A DNA stretch of 34,723 nt from CAYXZO01 sp964469505 (GCA_964469505.1 CAYXZO010000024.1:1-34723), one strand, 5' to 3'; positions 22,229-32,320 are shown, numbered from the stretch's first letter. Numbers and translations are program-made. The notes: generated from the letters alone by a model not told the origin.

Positions 22229-24865
22229 ATGGGGCTAAAGAACGACATAGCTAAATGGTTCCTGATACCGGCACTCGCCGGACTGGTGGGTTTGCCCCTG
22301 GACCTTCTGGCTGGCTCCACTGGTAAGATTGCCGGGCGAGTTACGGACCGGAATGGTAATCCGCTACCTGGCACAAATGTATTGATTGTAGGCACCTACG
22401 TGGGAGCTGCCGCCGACGCGGAGGGCTATTACACCATTATCAATGTTCCTCCGGGTACCTATACCCTCCGCTTTTCCATGATCGGGTATAAAAAGCTCGA
22501 AGTGACGGGGGTTCAGGTTATTGCTGATTTAACTACCCGCCAGGATGTTCAACTGGAACTAAAAGTGGTGGAAAGTGCTAAAACGGTGGTGGTTCAAGCT
22601 TCGCGCCCCATTGTACAGAAGGACCTTACTTCCACCGAAGAAAACCTTTCTCTCGAGCAAATCAGCGCCTTACCTGTCACCAATCTCAACGATGTCATCA
22701 ACTTGCAGGCCGGCATGGTGGATGGTCATCTCAGAGGCGGTCGTCAGGGAGAGGTGAGTTATCTAGTGGACGGTATTCCCATTGACGACAGTTATGAACA
22801 AAGCCCCGTTTTACTGGTGGAAAACGAGGTGGTTCAGCAGTTGAAAGTGGTGAGCGGAACCTTCAATGCGGAATACGGGCAAGCTCAAAGTGGGGTAATC
22901 GATATCAGTACTCAGGAGGGAGCGGTAAAACCCAGCTTACGTTTCAGTTTATATACGGGAACTTACCTAACAGGCCATAATGACATTTTTCAGCTACCGG
23001 CCTGGCCTAACTCTCCCCGGTATCAGGAAGCTTCCGTGTATTGGTCAGGTCCGCTGGGGGCCAAGCAGGGACTAATATTCAACTTGAAACGGCGCCAGGA
23101 TGACGGATACCTGTATGGAAAAAGGCACTATCTGCCTTCCGTTCCCTTGGACTCCATTGCTCACAGCGATGATGCCCCAGTGGCTATGAGTCCCGAAAAC
23201 ATCTGGAGCCTTTTTACCAAGCTTACCTGGTGGGCTAGTAATAAGGACAAATTTAATCTATCCCTCATCGGACAACAGCGGGATAACCGGGATTATGTGC
23301 ATCTTTTCCGCTGGAATCCGGATGGAGCTCCTTTTCAGCACAGTCAGTCCTGGTTAGGCATTCTGGCCTGGAACCATGTGTTCAATCCCCAGGCTTTCTT
23401 GAACGTTAGTTTGGCCTGGTCAGAAAAGAACTACCGGCGCTCCCTATATGGAGATCCCCAGGATCCCCGTTATGCCCCCGATGGTCGCTTACGGCAAACT
23501 CCTTCACTTTCTTTCTATACCGGTGGCACGGACATGTCATGGTTCAAACGCAGCACTGCCTACGGTTTGCTCAAAATGGATTATACTCGGCAGTTAAGCC
23601 GGGTTCACCAATTGAAGGCGGGCCTGCAGCTAACCTACTATGACCTCTTGCTACACGATATCCGGCTGAAGAAAAATGCCGAGACGGGTTTTCAGGTGAA
23701 AATACCCCCTGAGGGTACTGCAGACAATCAATTCTATCACCATTACCCATTGTATGGAGCCGCTTTTGTTCAAACCAAGTCTGAATATCGCAACTTCATT
23801 TTAAACCTGGGGTTGAGGCTGGATTATTTCAACTCCCGCGGACGCACGGAAATCGACCTTACCCGTCCCCAAACGAGTGCTACGGAGCCGGCACCCGCCG
23901 ATATCCAGATCAGCCCTCGCCTAGGTATGGCCTATCCCATCACGGACAAAGGGGTTATGCATATTTCCTACGGCCATTTTTTCCAAATTCCAGCTTTTCA
24001 GTACTTATACGCCAATCCCAGTCGGGCCATTAATCCGGAAGAAGGTAGAGCCAGCGTGCTCAGCCGTCCTTTCGGCAATGCGGCTTTGAAGTCCCAGAAA
24101 ACGGTAGCTTTTGAGATAGGATTACAGCAGGAACTGGCGCCGTTGGTGGGGCTGAACCTGGTGATTTATTCCAAGGATGTCCGTAACCTGCTTTCATCGG
24201 AGATCAACATCATCGCACCCGGGGAGAACCATTCCGGCACGGCCTACGGTCGCTACATCAACGCCGATTTCGGGCTGATTCGAGGTTTGACCCTATCGTT
24301 GGAAAAGCGGCCAGGCGCCGGTGGCTTTAGCGGTGGTCTGGATTACACCTATCAGGTGGCTAAAGGTAATGCCTCCGATCCCCGGGCGACTTTGATCGAT
24401 AACCTCCGGGACCCACCGCAGATCCCGGAGAAGACCCTGCGCTACCTGGATTGGGATCAGCAGCATACCCTTAACGTTTCCGTTTCTCTTAGCGGAAAGG
24501 CCTACCTCCTAACATTGGTTTCCCGCTTCGGCAGCGGCAAGCCGTATACCCCCGCGGGAGGACAATTGACCGGTGCCCTAGTTAACCGGGGCCGTAAGCC
24601 GATCCAGCTGACTTTTGATCTATTCGGTCGTTATCAACTGTCCTGGCGGGGAGTACGGCCCATCATTTATTTAAAGGTTTTCAACCTTTTTGATCGTTTG
24701 AATGAGCGGGAAGTCTATTCCGATACCGGCCGGGCTACTTATACCGAAGAGCTGTATCGAGGGGGAGAAGCCCAGGGAGAAAATACCAAGGAAGAATTCT
24801 TTACTCGCCCCGATTGGTTTAGTAGCCCCCGGCAACTGCTTATTGGAATGGAGTTGGCGCTGTGA
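22229..24865 (+). CDS. TonB-dependent outer membrane receptor with carboxypeptidase-regulatory-like N-terminal domain
   Basis: An 878-residue outer membrane importer. After a signal peptide (KWFLIPALAGLVGLPLDLLAG) comes a beta-sandwich domain (GKIAGRVTDRNGNPLPGTNV ... IGYKKLEV, about residues 32-105). Next is the plug (LPVTNLNDVINLQAGMVDG, VSYLVDGIPIDDSYEQSP), then a long beta-barrel ending in a hydrophobic strand (RQLLIGMELAL). No SusD-like partner gene is adjacent, so this is not a classical SusCD pair. Start choice is uncertain: ATG 22229 gives a good signal peptide, and TTG 22223 has better spacing from AGGAGGTGA. The next gene overlaps it by four bases. Its substrate is probably the oligosaccharide handled by the locus. 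Confidence 0.88.
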   Translation: MGLKNDIAKWFLIPALAGLVGLPLDLLAGSTGKIAGRVTDRNGNPLPGTNVLIVGTYVGAAADAEGYYTIINVPPGTYTLRFSMIGYKKLEVTGVQVIADLTTRQDVQLELKVVESAKTVVVQASRPIVQKDLTSTEENLSLEQISALPVTNLNDVINLQAGMVDGHLRGGRQGEVSYLVDGIPIDDSYEQSPVLLVENEVVQQLKVVSGTFNAEYGQAQSGVIDISTQEGAVKPSLRFSLYTGTYLTGHNDIFQLPAWPNSPRYQEASVYWSGPLGAKQGLIFNLKRRQDDGYLYGKRHYLPSVPLDSIAHSDDAPVAMSPENIWSLFTKLTWWASNKDKFNLSLIGQQRDNRDYVHLFRWNPDGAPFQHSQSWLGILAWNHVFNPQAFLNVSLAWSEKNYRRSLYGDPQDPRYAPDGRLRQTPSLSFYTGGTDMSWFKRSTAYGLLKMDYTRQLSRVHQLKAGLQLTYYDLLLHDIRLKKNAETGFQVKIPPEGTADNQFYHHYPLYGAAFVQTKSEYRNFILNLGLRLDYFNSRGRTEIDLTRPQTSATEPAPADIQISPRLGMAYPITDKGVMHISYGHFFQIPAFQYLYANPSRAINPEEGRASVLSRPFGNAALKSQKTVAFEIGLQQELAPLVGLNLVIYSKDVRNLLSSEINIIAPGENHSGTAYGRYINADFGLIRGLTLSLEKRPGAGGFSGGLDYTYQVAKGNASDPRATLIDNLRDPPQIPEKTLRYLDWDQQHTLNVSVSLSGKAYLLTLVSRFGSGKPYTPAGGQLTGALVNRGRKPIQLTFDLFGRYQLSWRGVRPIIYLKVFNLFDRLNEREVYSDTGRATYTEELYRGGEAQGENTKEEFFTRPDWFSSPRQLLIGMELAL

Positions 24866-27800
24866 GGCGTTGGGTAATACAGAGTTTTTTAGTGGGACTC
24901 TCTTGTGTGGAAATGGTACTGGGTCAGCGTACCCCTGATCCCAATAAGGGTGATCCCAACCTGACCCAGTGGGGCATCATGGATGGTAACCGAGTGCGCA
25001 CGCTGTACGCCAATCACGGCGAAATCGCTGATTGGCCTAACCAGCCCAGTGGTGAATGGCCCAAAGGAAGTGGCCGCTCATACGTGGACGGAGTGGCCGT
25101 GATTGTATCAGCCCGAGCTATAGACACTTTGGGAAATCCGATTCACCCCATGGAAACCAACTACCGGGAGTTCATCGATCTGGATCCAGTTACGAAAATC
25201 CCTTGGGGTTGGGCGCCGGTGCCGGGTTATTCCAATCCCCGTAATTTCCACCCCGCCCGGAGCGACGATCCCTCCACCTGGCCACCTTATTGGCCGGATA
25301 AGCTCGACGAGACGGATAATCCCGGTTGGCCGGGCTTGTGGAATGGCTTTTTTGGGATGGGCGTTACCAATGCCGACTTGGAAACATATTTCGTGTTTGA
25401 TGATGCCCCTGACGAAGAATGGCTGCATGCCAGGGAAGACGGTTCGGGGGTGTTTTATCCCGACTATCGCGATTCCACCCGTGGTGGGTTAGGTATGGAA
25501 GTGGCGGCCCGTGGTTTCCAATGGTCCCACGTGCTGGCTCAGGACATTCTCTTTTGGTATTACGAGATTACCAACGAGGGCACTACCGATTACGACAGCG
25601 TTTATTTCGCCCAGTACATTGACTGGGGCATTGGCGGCACTGATGATTCCGGTGATGATGAAGGTGGATATAACACCTACCTCGACATCGCTTTCGCCTG
25701 GGATTTCGATGAACAAGGTTCGCCAGGACATTGGACCCCAGTGGGCACCGCGGCTTATGCCTTTCTGGAAAGCCCCGGCAATGCTGAAGATGGCTATGAT
25801 AATGACGAAGACGGTATCACTGATGAGATGCGTGACCCTGACCCCGGTATCTTGATTCAGGGCCAAGACCAGATTGCTGCCTATGTGGAAAGTCACTATG
25901 ATCGAACGGCCTTCGAAATGTTCTACGGTGCTCTGGAACACCGTTATCCCTACGTCCACGGCTACTGGTGGACCGGGGATGAAGATATGGACTGGCGCAG
26001 CTATCTGGATTTGAATGAGAATGGCCAGTGGGACCCCGGAGAGCCCTTGAACGATGACGTGGGCAGTGATGGGCTGGGCCCCAATGATCCCAATTATCCC
26101 GGACCAGATCCGGATGGCTCCGAGGCCAATGGCCGCCCTGATCAGGGCGAGCCTGATTTCGGTCAAACCGACAAGGACGAATCGGATCAGATCGGTCTAA
26201 CGGGTTTCAAGGTTTTCAATGTGCACGATTACGAATTGACTGACGATGAACAGGACTGGCGGGTATTCACCGCCTTGCAACCACCGGAAGACGTTTACCT
26301 GGAAGGGGGGCGCAATCTGGGGATGTTTTTCTCTTCCGGTGCCTTTCCCATGCGGGCAGGCCAGACGGAGCGGTTTTCCATGGCCTTGATTTTTGCCCGC
26401 AAAGACTTCCCCGATGCCCCCACCAATTCTCAATTTCTGAACAGCTCCCTGGCCCGGAAAAAACAGACGGTCCAGCAAATCTACAACGCCGATTACCGTT
26501 TTTCTAAACCACCTGAAAAACCCCATTTAACAGCCGTACCAGGGGACGGAGAGGTAGTTCTGTATTGGGACTCCGAAGCGGAACGATCCTTCGATCCCTT
26601 TTTGCAGGAATTTGATTTTGAAGGTTATAAGTTGTACCGCAGCACAGAGCCTTTCTTCTCGGAAAACTTGATCATAACCAACGGCTACGGAGAACCTCAG
26701 TTTCGCCAACCCATTTTTCAATGCGATAAAGTTGACCAGTATGAAGGATTCCACCCGGTAGCGGTGGAGGGAGCAGAATTTTACCTGGGCTCCAATTCCG
26801 GTTTACGTCATTTCTACGTGGATCGGGATGTAATTAACGGGGTCACTTACTACTACGCCCTGGTGGCCTACGATTACGGGCAGGTGTTGCTGGATGCCGA
26901 TTCCAACGTAGTTACCGATGATCAAGGGCACCCGCGGGGGATAGCCCCCTCGGAATGCACCGCCACCATTAAAATGGATCTTTCCGGCAACGTGGAAACG
27001 GATATCAATACCGTGGCCGTGACTCCCGGAGTGGCTTCCCTGGGTTATGATGCCCCGGAACTTCTTGATGTAGAACACCTGGGGCCCGGTACTGGTAAGG
27101 TGGAGTTCAGTATCGTGAATCGGGATTCATTACTGGACGGTCACCAGTACGAATTAGAGTTCATCGAGTATACCAGCCATTACAATGCTACTTTGCCCTG
27201 GTTCAGGGTGTGGGACCTGACTTCCGGCCTGGTGTTGGTAGATACCTTGCAAATGGTTTCCAATACCCAGGAGATTTCCGTGTTTGACGGTATCAGCGGC
27301 TGGATCGAGAACGATACTTTGATCCAAATCAACTGGGATTCCACCGGTTGGCTTACAGGCAGTCGTACTAACTATGCTGTTTCCATCTACAACCTGCTGG
27401 AAGATGGTGACCTGAACGCTGAATTCGGTTCACGGGCTCAACCCCTGCCGGATGACTTTCTGATACAATTCGAAGGGACCATTGTGGATACCTCCATGAA
27501 ATTGGGGCTATCTCGTAGACCCACTTTGGTTCCGTTTCGCATTTATGACTTAACGCAGGGAAGATATCTAACACCCGGGGTGGCAGAAGTGGTTCAGCCG
27601 GATACCAACCGTCGTGATGGAATCTGGCAAGTCAACGAGCCCATTCTCATCCTGGCGGGGGATAGCGCCTGGCATGATCCGGTTTACGCTCCGCCTTATA
27701 ACTTCAAGGTTTGCTGGAGCATCCATCTCGATCCACCTGATGATCCTGCCTTAACGCCTGTGCCACCTCAGGCGGGGGATGTACTCCGGATTGTAACCAC

Positions 27801-28191
27801 CAAACCTTTCCGGAACGGGGAAAAGTACCGGTTTACTGTCCGGGCAGGGAAGGTGGATTCAACCAAACTGGCCGATCAGCTGGATCAAGTGTATGTAGTG
27901 CCCAACCCTTATGTGGTTACCTCCATTTTTGAGGCCCGCAATCCGTATGTTACGGGACGTCACCGCAAATTGTATTTCATGAACCTGCCTCAAGAATGTG
28001 ATATCGATATCTATACCATGAGCGGACACCTGGTAACCACCCTGGAACATCGGGGAGCTTCCCCGGCCGACGGCCAGGAAGCCTGGGATCTGACCAACCG
28101 CGAAGGTATGAACATCGCTTACGGGGTTTACTTCTATGTGGTTCGTTGGAATGGACTCCGCAAAGCTGGCCGGTTTGCGGTGATTAAATAA
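24862..28191 (+). CDS. Very large secreted protein with Asp-rich segments, an FnIII-like domain and a type IX-like C-terminus
   Basis: A 1109-residue exported protein of unknown function. Signal peptide: MRRWVIQSFLVGLSCVEMVLG. Residues about 306-330 and 373-440 are rich in Asp, Asn and Gly (DGYDNDEDGITDEMRDPDPG, DLNENGQWDPGEP), like calcium-binding thrombospondin-3 or dockerin loops. A fibronectin type III-like stretch follows (about 550-680; GEVVLYWDSEAE, FEGYKLYRSTEPF). The C-terminus (from about 1013) has VVPNPYVVTS, IDIYTMSGHLVTTL and NIAYGVYFYVVRW, a sorting/FlgD-like domain. No hydrolase motif was recognised. It starts at GTG 24862, overlapping the receptor gene by four bases. A surface partner of the receptor is a plausible role. 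Confidence 0.75.
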   Translation: MRRWVIQSFLVGLSCVEMVLGQRTPDPNKGDPNLTQWGIMDGNRVRTLYANHGEIADWPNQPSGEWPKGSGRSYVDGVAVIVSARAIDTLGNPIHPMETNYREFIDLDPVTKIPWGWAPVPGYSNPRNFHPARSDDPSTWPPYWPDKLDETDNPGWPGLWNGFFGMGVTNADLETYFVFDDAPDEEWLHAREDGSGVFYPDYRDSTRGGLGMEVAARGFQWSHVLAQDILFWYYEITNEGTTDYDSVYFAQYIDWGIGGTDDSGDDEGGYNTYLDIAFAWDFDEQGSPGHWTPVGTAAYAFLESPGNAEDGYDNDEDGITDEMRDPDPGILIQGQDQIAAYVESHYDRTAFEMFYGALEHRYPYVHGYWWTGDEDMDWRSYLDLNENGQWDPGEPLNDDVGSDGLGPNDPNYPGPDPDGSEANGRPDQGEPDFGQTDKDESDQIGLTGFKVFNVHDYELTDDEQDWRVFTALQPPEDVYLEGGRNLGMFFSSGAFPMRAGQTERFSMALIFARKDFPDAPTNSQFLNSSLARKKQTVQQIYNADYRFSKPPEKPHLTAVPGDGEVVLYWDSEAERSFDPFLQEFDFEGYKLYRSTEPFFSENLIITNGYGEPQFRQPIFQCDKVDQYEGFHPVAVEGAEFYLGSNSGLRHFYVDRDVINGVTYYYALVAYDYGQVLLDADSNVVTDDQGHPRGIAPSECTATIKMDLSGNVETDINTVAVTPGVASLGYDAPELLDVEHLGPGTGKVEFSIVNRDSLLDGHQYELEFIEYTSHYNATLPWFRVWDLTSGLVLVDTLQMVSNTQEISVFDGISGWIENDTLIQINWDSTGWLTGSRTNYAVSIYNLLEDGDLNAEFGSRAQPLPDDFLIQFEGTIVDTSMKLGLSRRPTLVPFRIYDLTQGRYLTPGVAEVVQPDTNRRDGIWQVNEPILILAGDSAWHDPVYAPPYNFKVCWSIHLDPPDDPALTPVPPQAGDVLRIVTTKPFRNGEKYRFTVRAGKVDSTKLADQLDQVYVVPNPYVVTSIFEARNPYVTGRHRKLYFMNLPQECDIDIYTMSGHLVTTLEHRGASPADGQEAWDLTNREGMNIAYGVYFYVVRWNGLRKAGRFAVIK

Positions 28192-28213
28192 GATGTAAAG
28201 AATTTGGCGTCGG

Positions 28214-29260
28214 ATGATAACCCGATTAAGGCTTTCGATTCTACATCTGCTCCTGGTGGGGGCCTTTGTCTCTCTGGTATGGCCTCAGGAGCTGACGGCA
28301 CAGGGTCGTCTAAGCAAGGTGGGAACCACTGCCGGGCTCATAATGCAATTTCCTCCCAGCCCCCGGGGAATGGCCTTGGGCGAAGCGGTTATTACCGGCA
28401 CGGCCGATTTTGCTGCTTTTGCCTGGAATCCTGCCCTGGCGGCTTACGCTCCCCGCATGCTTTTCGGCATGGAAAACATTTCTTGGCTGGTGGACACTCG
28501 GTACAACCATTTCGCTGCGGTAATTCCTACACCAGCTTTCACCTTGGGGGCTTACTTAAGCAGCTGGTCCATGCCTGATATGCCGGTCCGTACGGAATAC
28601 TACCAAGAGGGCACGGGAGAGCAATTCAACGCCGGCTCGATGGTATTGGCGGTGGGGATTAGTCGTCGCTTAACCGACTTCTTCGCCCTGGGTGGAGTAG
28701 TGAAGCTGGTTCAGGATCGCATTTGGCATAGTTCCGCCCGTAGTTTTGCCCTGGACCTGGGTAGTCATTTCACCATCGACGTAGGGCCGGGTTTACGAGT
28801 GGCCACAGTGCTCATGAATTATGGTGGCGACTTGCAAATGGACGGACGCGATTTGTGGCACTATTATGATCCGGACCAGAACATGCAGGGAAATAACGAT
28901 CAGATTCTTTCAGCCTACGAAACGGAAAGTTGGCCGTTGCCGCTCATGTTCAAAGTGGGCCTGGGCACCGACTTGATAAAACAGCCCCACTTCCGCTGGT
29001 CTTTGGAACTGGACGCGCTACATCCCAACGATAATTACGAAAGCCTGGATTGTGGAACCGAACTAGTGGTGGGCCAGCGTCTCTTTATTAGATTGGGAGT
29101 TAATCGTTTGCTGCTGAAACATGAAGAACCCGCCTTGAGTGGTGGGCTTGCTTTGGAGCTGTCCCGTGATCCGCAGTATGCCTTCCGTTTTAGTTACGCT
29201 TTCAGGGATCATCGGGATTTAGGGATAATCCATAGCTTTGCGTTGCAGGTTGGTTTGTGA
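28214..29260 (+). CDS. PorV/PorQ-like outer membrane beta-barrel protein
   Basis: A 348-residue outer membrane protein. Signal peptide: about residues 1-30, ending near LTAQG. The mature start (LSKVGTTAGLIMQFPPSPRG followed by MALGEAVITGTADFAAFAWN) is the conserved opening of the PorV/PorQ (UPF0164-like) family, which belongs to the FadL-type barrels. The rest alternates short amphipathic strands and ends in IHSFALQVGL, a typical terminal strand. Family knowledge: PorV shuttles type IX cargo at the outer membrane; other members may be channels. Placement directly after two genes whose products have type IX-like C-termini makes a dedicated secretion or attachment role attractive. The next gene starts in a four-base overlap. 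Confidence 0.8.
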   Translation: MITRLRLSILHLLLVGAFVSLVWPQELTAQGRLSKVGTTAGLIMQFPPSPRGMALGEAVITGTADFAAFAWNPALAAYAPRMLFGMENISWLVDTRYNHFAAVIPTPAFTLGAYLSSWSMPDMPVRTEYYQEGTGEQFNAGSMVLAVGISRRLTDFFALGGVVKLVQDRIWHSSARSFALDLGSHFTIDVGPGLRVATVLMNYGGDLQMDGRDLWHYYDPDQNMQGNNDQILSAYETESWPLPLMFKVGLGTDLIKQPHFRWSLELDALHPNDNYESLDCGTELVVGQRLFIRLGVNRLLLKHEEPALSGGLALELSRDPQYAFRFSYAFRDHRDLGIIHSFALQVGL

Positions 29261-30615
29261 CTCCCGGAAATGGGTTCAACCGACTCTGTTCATCCCGTCT
29301 GCTTCGGTGGATAAGGGATGGGGTTCCGCAGAAGGGGCTGCGCTGGCGGCCCCTTATGATTTTTTCCCTCTGGTTGATGGGGTGTGGCACTCAATCCCAT
29401 GGGCCCGCCATTGAATACTGGTGCGCAGCCAACCCCTTTGAGGTAGCCTTCGCGGATAGCATTGCCGCGCGCTGGAACGCTGACCCACAGCACCGGCCAG
29501 TGGTGGTAAAACCAATACCCGAAGGTCGATCCAGCGAAGAAGTGATTTTAGCAGCTCTGGTGGGACACACTGAGCCGGATATTTATTCCAATGTATGGCC
29601 GGGAGTAATAGAGGCCTACCGGGACGCGGGGGTGCTATTTCCCCTGGACAGCTTTCCCGATTTTGAGCCGTATATCAGTGAACGCCTTCCCACTGGAGTT
29701 CCAGCAAGATATCGTTCTCCCGATGGACATTGGTACCAGATGCCCTGGAAAGTCAATCCGGTACTGCTGGCATATAACGTCGGGCTTTTGAAAGATACCT
29801 TAGGGATGCAACCACCCCGGACCTATTCCGATTTCTGCCGTATCGGTGAAGCCCTGCGCCGATGGCGGAAACGCAATCCGGGTCCGGATATCTGGCTTAT
29901 GGACCCCAATATCTCACCCATCTGGTGGCAGCGATTTTTCGATTTCAAGGCTTTTTATAGCGCAGCTAGTGAGGGCGGCAACTTTATTGACGAACGCAAG
30001 CGGTCCCGCCTTACGGGCCAGCCGGCTCAGGAAGTATTCCAATTTTTCCGCGAAGGCTATTCCCGGGGATGGTTCCCCATTTCCACCTTCCAAGGTGATC
30101 TGTTCCTGCAGGGGCGGCTGGTATTTCACGCCACCGGCCCTTGGTCTGCTGCCTATTACACCAAATATGCCCCTCTCGGATTCCAATGGGATTATGCCCC
30201 GCTGCCGGTGCCGGACAGCAGCGTTATGCAAGGGTGGACTTATGGTGACCCCAAAAACATAGTGATTTTTCGCCGCACACCATTTCCCCGCGATTGCTGG
30301 GATTTTGTGAAATTCATGACCAGCCCTACGGCTGATTCATTATTTCTTACCATTACCCGGCAGTTACCCCTGCGCCGGAATTTGCTTACCCGACCAAGGT
30401 TCACAAGCTTTTTCCAGAATCATCCCCGATTGCGACCTTTCGCCCATACCGTACCCTTTACCACCAGTACGGCTCAGAGTGTAAATCTCCAGGAGATATA
30501 TGACCGACTGGCTAAAACCTGGGATGAAGTGGTGGTGTACCGGGTCAAGCCCGTTGCCGAAGGTCTGATAGAATTGGATGAGCAAGTACAACTGCTACTG
30601 GAGCGGGAGCAATGA
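29257..30615 (+). CDS. ABC transporter sugar-binding lipoprotein
   Basis: A 452-residue family 1-type extracellular solute-binding protein that delivers a sugar to the permeases encoded next. A hydrophobic segment with lipobox-like ending MIFSLWLMGC (C43) suggests a lipoprotein. Binding-protein landmarks are PDIYSNVWPGVIEAYRDAGV, WYQMPWKVNPVLLAYNVGLL, ATGPWSAAYYTKYAP and CWDFVKFMTSPTADSLF. The 34 residues before the hydrophobic segment are unusually long. The true start may be downstream of GTG 29257, although that GTG overlaps the preceding stop in the way seen throughout this operon. Aromatic-rich content fits oligosaccharide binding; the ligand is not known. Confidence 0.88.
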   Translation: MTPGNGFNRLCSSRLLRWIRDGVPQKGLRWRPLMIFSLWLMGCGTQSHGPAIEYWCAANPFEVAFADSIAARWNADPQHRPVVVKPIPEGRSSEEVILAALVGHTEPDIYSNVWPGVIEAYRDAGVLFPLDSFPDFEPYISERLPTGVPARYRSPDGHWYQMPWKVNPVLLAYNVGLLKDTLGMQPPRTYSDFCRIGEALRRWRKRNPGPDIWLMDPNISPIWWQRFFDFKAFYSAASEGGNFIDERKRSRLTGQPAQEVFQFFREGYSRGWFPISTFQGDLFLQGRLVFHATGPWSAAYYTKYAPLGFQWDYAPLPVPDSSVMQGWTYGDPKNIVIFRRTPFPRDCWDFVKFMTSPTADSLFLTITRQLPLRRNLLTRPRFTSFFQNHPRLRPFAHTVPFTTSTAQSVNLQEIYDRLAKTWDEVVVYRVKPVAEGLIELDEQVQLLLEREQ

Positions 30616-31490
30616 AGCGGGGCTTACGGTGGAAAGAACAGGTGACCGCCTGGGGTTTGAGTTCTCCTTACGTACTGCATTTTCTACTCATCACTGCTTT
30701 CCCTGTAGGTTTTTCGTTGGTCCTGGTCTTTATGCGTTGGAACATGTTAGGACCACTGAAACCGGTGGGACTGCGTAACTTCTGGTTTTTACTCCATGAC
30801 CCCTATTTCGGGCGCGCATTGCTCAACACCCTTTATTTTCTGCTCATACACATTCCTTTGCAAATTGTGGGAGCGCTGATTTTAGCTGCGGTCTTAAACG
30901 CTCCCCGCTTGCGCGCTAAGGCTTTTTTCCGCGCTGTTTTCTTTCTGCCGGTGGTAGTGTCAGGGGTTGTGGTTACCATCTTGTGGAAGCAACTATACGC
31001 CACCGAAACCGGTCTATTGAACAGCTGGCTCCAATCGCTGGGGTTGGGCAAAGTGGGCTGGCTGACAGATCCGAATGTAGCTATGCCTGCCATCGCTTTA
31101 ATGGCTACGTGGAAAAACATTGGCTTCTACGTGGTCATTCTGCTGGCAGGTTTACAGAACATTCCGGCCGTATTGTATGAAGCAGCCGCCCTCGATGGCG
31201 CGGGACCGGTAGCCCGCTTTTTCCACATTACCCTACCCCAGCTTAACCCAACCCTGATAACCGTAATTGTCCTCTCTACCATCGGCGGTTTTTCTCTGTT
31301 TATTGAACCTTACATCATGACCGGTGGCGGCCCTCTGAACCATACCCTCTCAGTTAATCTGTACATGTACCAGCAGGCTTTCAGTTTCTACAAGATGGGG
31401 TATGCCGCTACATTGGGATTCACCGCCGCAGGAATTTTGTTCCTGCTGGTGCGCCTCCAACGGCGGTTTTTCGAAAGGGAAGTGGCGTGA
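30612..31490 (+). CDS. ABC sugar transporter permease (MalF/UgpA type)
   Basis: A 292-residue inner-membrane permease with six predicted helices (for example HFLLITAFPVGFSLVLVF and AVFFLPVVVSGVVVTILW). The cytoplasmic EAA loop that contacts the ATPase is EAAALDGAGP (from E190), followed by FFHITLPQLNP. Length is normal for the short MalF type that lacks the extra periplasmic domain. Its ATG overlaps the binding-protein stop (ATGA), and its own stop overlaps the second permease start (GTGA). No ATPase gene follows; a shared MsmX/UgpC-like ATPase encoded elsewhere is common for such systems. Confidence 0.95.
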   Translation: MKRGLRWKEQVTAWGLSSPYVLHFLLITAFPVGFSLVLVFMRWNMLGPLKPVGLRNFWFLLHDPYFGRALLNTLYFLLIHIPLQIVGALILAAVLNAPRLRAKAFFRAVFFLPVVVSGVVVTILWKQLYATETGLLNSWLQSLGLGKVGWLTDPNVAMPAIALMATWKNIGFYVVILLAGLQNIPAVLYEAAALDGAGPVARFFHITLPQLNPTLITVIVLSTIGGFSLFIEPYIMTGGGPLNHTLSVNLYMYQQAFSFYKMGYAATLGFTAAGILFLLVRLQRRFFEREVA

Positions 31491-32320
31491 AAAATTCATG
31501 GGCCCGCCGTTTGACCTTGATAGGGGGCTATTTGCTTCTGTTATTGGCTGCCCTCACTTTCCTCTACCCCTTTCTCTGGATGTGTGTGGCTTCTCTTACG
31601 CCGGAGCGGTATTTACAACATGGTCAGCTGGGCGGGAGTGAGCTAACCCTGGCGAATTATCGTTTGGTCTTCCAGAAAATTCCCCTGGGGCGCGCTTTCT
31701 TGAATTCTGTACTGGTTACCACCATTGTCACGGCGGGGGTGTTGCTTACCGGCTCCATAGTAGGCTACGCCCTTAGCCTGTTGCGTTTCAAAGGCCGCGA
31801 GCTGCTTTTCTCCCTTATTCTCTTCACCATGATGATCCCATTCCAGGTGACCCTCATCCCCATGTACGTGCTCATGGTCCAATTCCGCTGGGTTGACAGT
31901 TACCTGGCGTTGATCGTACCGCCTTTGGTGAGCGGATTCGCCATCTTCCTCTTCCGACAATATTTCAAGAATTTTCCGTACGACCTGGTAGAAGCCGCGC
32001 GCCTGGAAGGTTGTTCTGAACTGGGAATCATTTTTCGTATCGTCTGGCCCAATACGGTGCCCGCCCTGGTAACGGTGGGAATTCTTACCTTCATGAATGT
32101 TTGGAATGACGTGCTTTGGCCCATAATCGTCATCCGGGATACTTCCCGCATGACCATGCCCCAGATGGTGGCTCTGTTTGCTGCCGGCGGTCAGGCTGAA
32201 GGACAGCTGGGAGTGGTGCTGGCCGCAGCCACAATGCTAGCCTTGCCGGTGGTGGTTTTATATCTGTTTTTTCAGAAACGCTTTATCCGCAGTTTGGCTA
32301 CTAGCGGTTTGAAAGGATAA
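31487..32320 (+). CDS. ABC sugar transporter permease (MalG/UgpE type)
   Basis: The second inner-membrane permease, 277 residues, partner of the preceding one in a heterodimer. It begins with the family's first helix (LLLLLAALTFLYPFLWMCVA). The EAA loop is EAARLEGCSE (from E169), then IIFRIVWPNTVPAL, and it closes with the conserved LFFQKRFIRSLATSGLKG, a typical MalG-type ending. It starts at GTG 31487 in a four-base overlap with the first permease. It is followed after 40 bases by the phosphorylase gene, which has its own ribosome binding site. Confidence 0.95.
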   Translation: MKNSWARRLTLIGGYLLLLLAALTFLYPFLWMCVASLTPERYLQHGQLGGSELTLANYRLVFQKIPLGRAFLNSVLVTTIVTAGVLLTGSIVGYALSLLRFKGRELLFSLILFTMMIPFQVTLIPMYVLMVQFRWVDSYLALIVPPLVSGFAIFLFRQYFKNFPYDLVEAARLEGCSELGIIFRIVWPNTVPALVTVGILTFMNVWNDVLWPIIVIRDTSRMTMPQMVALFAAGGQAEGQLGVVLAAATMLALPVVVLYLFFQKRFIRSLATSGLKG

